Made by a program: the position numbers and the translations under genes
The notes under the pieces: model-generated
The model's database searches: none
The model's input: only the letters and a program-made list of their open reading frames with translations
Told to the model about the DNA's origin: nothing
Assembly: GCA_018830325.1 (NCBI GenBank)
Contig: JAHJSQ010000151.1
Location: 1 to 62,328 of the forward strand
Reading direction: 5' to 3'
DNA from: Gammaproteobacteria bacterium
Lineage (GTDB): Bacteria; Pseudomonadota; Gammaproteobacteria; Methylococcales; Methylomonadaceae
Length of the DNA stretch: 62,328 bases
Part shown: piece after piece, positions 58,224 through 62,328 of the stretch
Layout: each line of letters starts with the position of its first letter
Numbering within the stretch: the stretch's first letter is position 1

Positions 58224-60248
58224 CTAAAATGGAATGAACACAAATGCGAATACATCGTTGCTATAGCCGTCAACGGTTTTGTATTCGCGGTAACCTTTCG
58301 ACACAGCCATTCCTAAAACATATTGGACACCATTGTATTGAATGACTTCGGAACCTCTTTGTCCGGTCCGCATCGCAAAAAAACGGTCGTCGATCGCCAG
58401 CGAATCTCCGGCGCCGAGCGATGGGTGATTAGCCGAAGCAATGATCATCTTATTGCGGTCGGTAAAAAACGCAAAACATCCTTCGAGCAGCTTTCCCGCT
58501 TCGTCGCGCGGTAAAACTTCATCGAGCATGCTCGAAAACTGCGGCTCACTATCAAAAACGATGCCGATCCCGCCGAGTACTCGATCCGGGCTTGCCAAAT
58601 GCGTGATCGAGGCATTGTAAATATAGGTATAGCGGTTACCGTAAAATGGCGTCCTGATGAAGGGCGAAACGCTGTAGCTCTGTGAATCGCTATTCCTCAA
58701 CGCAGCCGGCGCTCCGCTTCGCTCGTCGACTTGCATGCCTAATAACGAGCGCTCGTAAGAACTCGACACCGCCAAGATACGACCGCTTTTATCGTAAAGA
58801 TAAAGATTGGTATAAATCGTGTACAAAGCGTTGATGTATTGCAATATGTCCGTCATCCGCTGCTCATCCTTTACCGAAATTTCCGGTTGAGCCAAACAGT
58901 GTCTAAAAGTGGATGTCAACGCCCACCATCTGCAATCGTTAGCCCGTTCGTATAAATTACGATCCATGATATCGACCGCCAACGACGCTAAAAACCCTGC
59001 ATTGTTCAAATGCGAGGACATGACCGTGACTTCCTGAAGGCTATTGACCGAATCGGCGAAAATATTCGCAATATCGGAACCGATTTGTTTGATGGCCTCC
59101 AAAACCGGCATAAATTCGGCCGCATTTTTCCGAGCCGATGCAATCTGACCGTTAAGCACCAACAAGCCGAGGTCGGCATTGATATCGGAAGAGGCCTTGC
59201 GAATATCTTTCAACTCTTGAGGGAAGGTACTGGCTTGATCGATAATATCGGTGTAAGCGCTTCCCCTATCGACTGCTTCATTACGTTTAAAAGCCGTTTC
59301 CAACGGCGTCATCATGCGCCCGGTCCAACCTAATCCGAAAAAACCCTGATACCCTTTGGTTTGTCGAGTGTTAACGATATATTCGCGCAGCTTATACGAT
59401 GCAATACTTACCGGATTAGCATTAGCAAAAGCCGCTTGTAGCGGCAGTAATTGCTCATCGCTACTGGCGATTACTTTTCCGTCGGTACCCAATATCATTA
59501 GCGTGCCATCGTCATCCGCCGCTAGTAGATCGCCGAAAATGCCAGCCATTTCATCGTCGAACCGAAAACATAAACATAAGACGCCTATTGCTTTCGATCC
59601 TTGTTGGTTACTTTCGGTTATTTTGCAGGAATAAATCAGCGAATGCCGTTTATTCGACTGTAATTCCGAATATCGAAACGTTTCGGTATATTCCGCACTC
59701 GATTTTAGAGTTTCGGCAATGAGAGGATCCGTTGAATGACTGATCGGGTTCTCGTTGTCCAAATGCGCTTTAACCCGCCCCTCGGTATCGAAAATAATGA
59801 TCTCGTCATATACGCTATACTTTTTTACATATTCGCGCAGTCGATTTTCGATAAAATCAATTCCCTCCCGATCTGAGTTTCCGGAAATAAGGAAAGAGCG
59901 AATATCGTCGTCTGTGGCCAAAAAACCCACATCCGCAGTGCGTTCGAATAAATTACGAATCAGTAAATCGATCGCGACTTGCGCTTTCGATGAATTATCG
60001 AGCACCAATTTTTTCAAGTTCTCGACGACTAAATTGTAAGTCAACTTCTGCTGCAACTCGCCGAACTTACTTTTCGTCAAATTCATATCTTCAAGAATGG
60101 TCGACGCCACATTATGGCTATTGATCTTTCCGATCAACGCAATTTTCCCCCACCAATCGTTTAGCGAGGCAAGACGAGCTTCGTAACTCTTTACGGCCGG
60201 CATGGCAGCCAGCAACTTAGTTTTATTCGTTTCAATTATCGTGTTCAT
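58224..60248 (-). CDS. Soluble double-Cache-like sensor protein without recognised output domain
   Basis: A 674-residue protein with two similar halves. Each has a helical lead with a matching phrase (LLIRNLFERTADVGFLATDD near 95-115; VDIMDRNLYERANDCRWWAL near 420-440). A Cache/PAS-like fold follows each: DEIIIFDTEGRVKAHLDNEN and NLYLYDKSGRILAVSSSYER. A helical linker (about 330-415) joins them. No transmembrane helix, signal peptide, HAMP, MCP, CheW, kinase or GGDEF motif was seen. Cache domains usually sense ligands outside the cell, so a cytosolic form is odd. Relatives are, as I recall, found with chemotaxis genes, but none is adjacent. Confidence 0.6.
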   Translation of the reverse strand: MNTIIETNKTKLLAAMPAVKSYEARLASLNDWWGKIALIGKINSHNVASTILEDMNLTKSKFGELQQKLTYNLVVENLKKLVLDNSSKAQVAIDLLIRNLFERTADVGFLATDDDIRSFLISGNSDREGIDFIENRLREYVKKYSVYDEIIIFDTEGRVKAHLDNENPISHSTDPLIAETLKSSAEYTETFRYSELQSNKRHSLIYSCKITESNQQGSKAIGVLCLCFRFDDEMAGIFGDLLAADDDGTLMILGTDGKVIASSDEQLLPLQAAFANANPVSIASYKLREYIVNTRQTKGYQGFFGLGWTGRMMTPLETAFKRNEAVDRGSAYTDIIDQASTFPQELKDIRKASSDINADLGLLVLNGQIASARKNAAEFMPVLEAIKQIGSDIANIFADSVNSLQEVTVMSSHLNNAGFLASLAVDIMDRNLYERANDCRWWALTSTFRHCLAQPEISVKDEQRMTDILQYINALYTIYTNLYLYDKSGRILAVSSSYERSLLGMQVDERSGAPAALRNSDSQSYSVSPFIRTPFYGNRYTYIYNASITHLASPDRVLGGIGIVFDSEPQFSSMLDEVLPRDEAGKLLEGCFAFFTDRNKMIIASANHPSLGAGDSLAIDDRFFAMRTGQRGSEVIQYNGVQYVLGMAVSKGYREYKTVDGYSNDVFAFVFIPF

Positions 60249-60473
60249 AAATAGCTTAATTTATCCGTCATCACCCCCAAAACTTAAACACTAATCATGC
60301 CAAAATGATATTTCAAGTAGAAATAAAATACCCGCCTTGGTCTATTCTTGAGTAATGCACCACTATGACACAATGAAGCACCAATTCGACTCCTCAAATA
60401 CATCCATCACAAACTATTTTTACCTCAATTCTGTTATGATATGTTTCCAACAGCCTTAATCAAGGTAATGCCA

Positions 60474-60959
60474 ATGACGTTTACCACTGCCGATCTCTGT
60501 GACAAATACTCCGGAATTAACGGCTTTCAAATCGCCGACCCCATTTTCAGAATATTCGGAGCAACACCGGCTTTTTGCGGGCAAATCACGACGATTAAAG
60601 CCTTTGAAGACAATGGATTAGTCGAATCAACCTTATCGACCAAAGTTTCGAGACGCGTCTTAGTCGTCGACGGCGGAGGATCGCACCGCTGCGCCCTGAT
60701 CGACCGGGAACTTGTACAACTCGCCTGCGACAACGGCTGGCAAGGCATCGTGGTCTACGGCTGTATTCGCAATGCGGCCGCAATCGATACGATTCCGATC
60801 GGGATTCGCGCTCTCCACGCGCATCCGCTTAAAAGCACGACAAAAGGCCACGGAGAACAGGACAGCATTGTGACTTTCGCAGGCGTACAATTTAGAAAAG
60901 ATTATTTTTTATATGCCGATAGTGATGGAATTATCGTCTCAGAGGCAGAATTGAGTTAA
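60474..60959 (+). CDS. rraA: RraA-family protein (ribonuclease E activity regulator / HMG aldolase-like)
   Basis: A 161-residue protein, the same length as E. coli RraA. It contains TADLCDKYSG, GQITTIKAFEDNGLVES, RVLVVDGGGSHRCALIDREL, GWQGIVVYGCIRN and VTFAGVQF. The GGGS-R metal/substrate loop and the VYG-IRN motif are shared with the HMG/CHA aldolase superfamily. In E. coli it inhibits RNase E; many homologues are aldolases or decarboxylases. ATG 60474 is chosen because AAGG lies 8 bases upstream; in-frame ATGs at 60441 and 60468 are poorly spaced. Confidence 0.9.
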   Translation: MTFTTADLCDKYSGINGFQIADPIFRIFGATPAFCGQITTIKAFEDNGLVESTLSTKVSRRVLVVDGGGSHRCALIDRELVQLACDNGWQGIVVYGCIRNAAAIDTIPIGIRALHAHPLKSTTKGHGEQDSIVTFAGVQFRKDYFLYADSDGIIVSEAELS

Positions 60960-61172
60960 CACAGCCCTTACTAAATATAGCGCATTCTGCCTAATCTATT
61001 AAATTATACAAGTTAAAAAATCATGCCCGCTTTTACGCAGCTTTTTAAAAGACTCAGGCTACAATGTAGCACCATACCATTCGCTTTTATTCAATATTCA
61101 ATATTTTATGATTGGCAAATGTTAAAGCTGGGTTAAAATAAGCTCACCTTAACCTACTAATTTAGTCAAGAT

Positions 61173-62117
61173 ATGCAAATAATACTCGCCAACCCCCGTG
61201 GATTTTGTGCCGGAGTGGATAGGGCCATTGAAATCGTTGATCAAGCTCTCGAAGCGTTCGGCGCCCCGATATACGTCCGCCATGAAGTCGTCCATAACAG
61301 AACTGTCGTCGACGGCCTTAAAGATAAAGGCGCGATTTTCATCGAAGACTTGAGCGATGTCCCTGTCGGCTCTTATTTGATTTTCAGCGCACACGGCGTT
61401 TCGAAAAAAGTCCAAGAAGAAGCCGAGGAGCGTAATTTAACCGTTTTCGATGCAACCTGCCCCCTAGTCACCAAAGTCCATTTGCAGGTTGCCAAGCACG
61501 CCAAACAAGACAGAGAGGTCATACTGATCGGTCACGCCGGCCACCCGGAAGTCGAAGGCACAATGGGTCAATATGAAAAATGCACCGAAAACGGCGGCAT
61601 TTATTTAGTCGAAACACCGGAAGATGTCGCTAAGTTGGAGGTCAATAATCCTAATAATCTGGCCTACGTGACGCAAACGACGCTGTCCATGACCGACACA
61701 AAAGTGATGGTCGACGCACTCCGAGCACGTTTTGCCTCAATTCAGGAACAGAAAAAGGACGATATATGTTATGCCACGCAAAACCGGCAGGATGCCGTTT
61801 ATGATCTTGCCAATAAAACCGATTTGATTCTCGTGGTCGGCTCTCCGAATAGTTCCAACTCTAACCGCTTACGGGAAATCGCCGAACAACTGGGCAAGCC
61901 CGCTTATCTAATCGACACTGCTAACGACATGAACCAAGAGTGGTTCGACGACATCTCTGCCGTAGGCGTTACTGCAGGAGCATCGGCACCGGAAGTTCTG
62001 GTACAAGAAGTTATCAACCAATTGAAAGCCTGGGGCGGTCAATCGATTACTGAAAACAAAGGCATTGAAGAAAAAGTCGTCTTTTCCCTGCCCAGAGGCC
62101 TAAAAAAAACCGCATAA
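61173..62117 (+). CDS. ispH: 4-hydroxy-3-methylbut-2-enyl diphosphate reductase
   Basis: This 314-residue enzyme carries out the last step of the MEP isoprenoid pathway, making IPP and DMAPP. The three cluster cysteines are present: Cys12 in [10 protein letters not shown], Cys96 in [12 protein letters not shown] and Cys199 in [10 protein letters not shown]. Substrate-binding residues are seen in [32 protein letters not shown] and GASAPEVLV. The length is normal. A 5-base GC stem (cgggc/gcccg, 62139-62154) follows the gene without a T-run. Confidence 0.97.
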   Translation: MQIILANPRGFCAGVDRAIEIVDQALEAFGAPIYVRHEVVHNRTVVDGLKDKGAIFIEDLSDVPVGSYLIFSAHGVSKKVQEEAEERNLTVFDATCPLVTKVHLQVAKHAKQDREVILIGHAGHPEVEGTMGQYEKCTENGGIYLVETPEDVAKLEVNNPNNLAYVTQTTLSMTDTKVMVDALRARFASIQEQKKDDICYATQNRQDAVYDLANKTDLILVVGSPNSSNSNRLREIAEQLGKPAYLIDTANDMNQEWFDDISAVGVTAGASAPEVLVQEVINQLKAWGGQSITENKGIEEKVVFSLPRGLKKTA

Positions 62118-62193
62118 CCTTTGGCTTTTAGGAAAATCCGGGCAAGGAAGCCCGAAACACGAATCAAGCACTAACTCCTCCTATAACTCGCCC

Positions 62194-62328
62194 ACCATTC
62201 ACCATTCACCATTCACCATTCACCATTCACCATTCACCATTCACCATTCACCATTCACCATTCACCATTCACCATTCACCATTCACCATTCACCATTCAC
62301 CATTCACCATTCACCATTCACCATTCAC
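62194..62328. repeat. 7-bp tandem repeat (accattc), at least 19 copies, running off the window
   Basis: Perfect accattc units run from 62194 to the last base, giving 19.3 copies, and the array continues beyond the window. The unit is the exact reverse complement of the ggtgaat array at 12091-12159, so the two arrays lie in opposite orientation 50 kb apart. It is downstream of ispH. No sequence interruptions were seen. Confidence 0.95.

Noticed and set aside
62139-62154. Rho-independent terminator after ispH
   Set aside because: The stem is only 5 bases with a 6-base loop and no T-run follows.

Overview
The window looks like chromosomal DNA of a gammaproteobacterium. The evidence is the block envC-ctpA-yibQ divergent from arsR-yibN-secB-gpsA-trmL (close to the E. 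coli yibQ/envC/yibN/secB/gpsA/trmL neighbourhood), rnfABCDGE-nth in the gamma order, and RraA, TrhP-type U32 protein, Dtd and IspH. Protein style, a copper-type bufferin locus and a SulP-carbonic anhydrase fusion would fit a Methylococcales-type methanotroph, but no methane-oxidation gene is present, so the genus is a guess. No tRNA, rRNA, CRISPR array, integrase or transposase was seen.

Layout. 0.3-5 kb: a HupE/UreJ-TonB-dependent receptor fusion and a luciferase-like monooxygenase, separated by palindromic repeats. 5.4-12.8 kb: envelope and cell-division genes (yibQ-like deacetylase, ctpA, envC) and, divergently, a persulfide-sensor-like ArsR regulator, membrane rhodanese, secB and gpsA, then trmL. 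13.3-21.2 kb: glycogen phosphorylase, secA and the GDP-fucose pair gmd-fcl. 21.5-23.7 kb: SulP transporter fused to a beta-carbonic anhydrase. 24-29.7 kb: the Rnf complex plus nth. 30.2-32.2 kb: a bufferin RiPP locus (precursor, MNIO enzyme, DUF2063 partner).

32.5-54.3 kb is a defence island with every gene on the minus strand. In transcription order it holds a type III restriction-modification system with an embedded DinD-like gene (res-dinD-mod), a tight four-gene TIR/TIR/TIR/SLOG operon (Thoeris-like but without ThsA), a small antitoxin-sized protein followed by a RelE-UvrD helicase fusion, and a two-gene Druantia type III-like module (druH-druE). The TIR-SLOG operon is the best candidate for an undescribed system: one ThsB-like TIR, one compact TIR, one three-part TIR protein and a stand-alone TPALS-like SLOG nucleotide-sensor domain, which suggests a signalling pathway split into separate polypeptides. 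The mod gene appears to carry an exchanged target-recognition segment and an in-frame palindromic repeat.

54.7-62.3 kb returns to ordinary chromosome: thermonuclease, dtd, a 46-residue membrane protein, a U32 protein, an unusual soluble double-Cache protein, rraA and ispH. Intergenic space is rich in non-coding repeats: at least two MITE-like families sharing internal modules, a third 147-bp inverted-repeat unit, and a 7-bp tandem repeat that appears twice, 50 kb apart, in opposite orientations.
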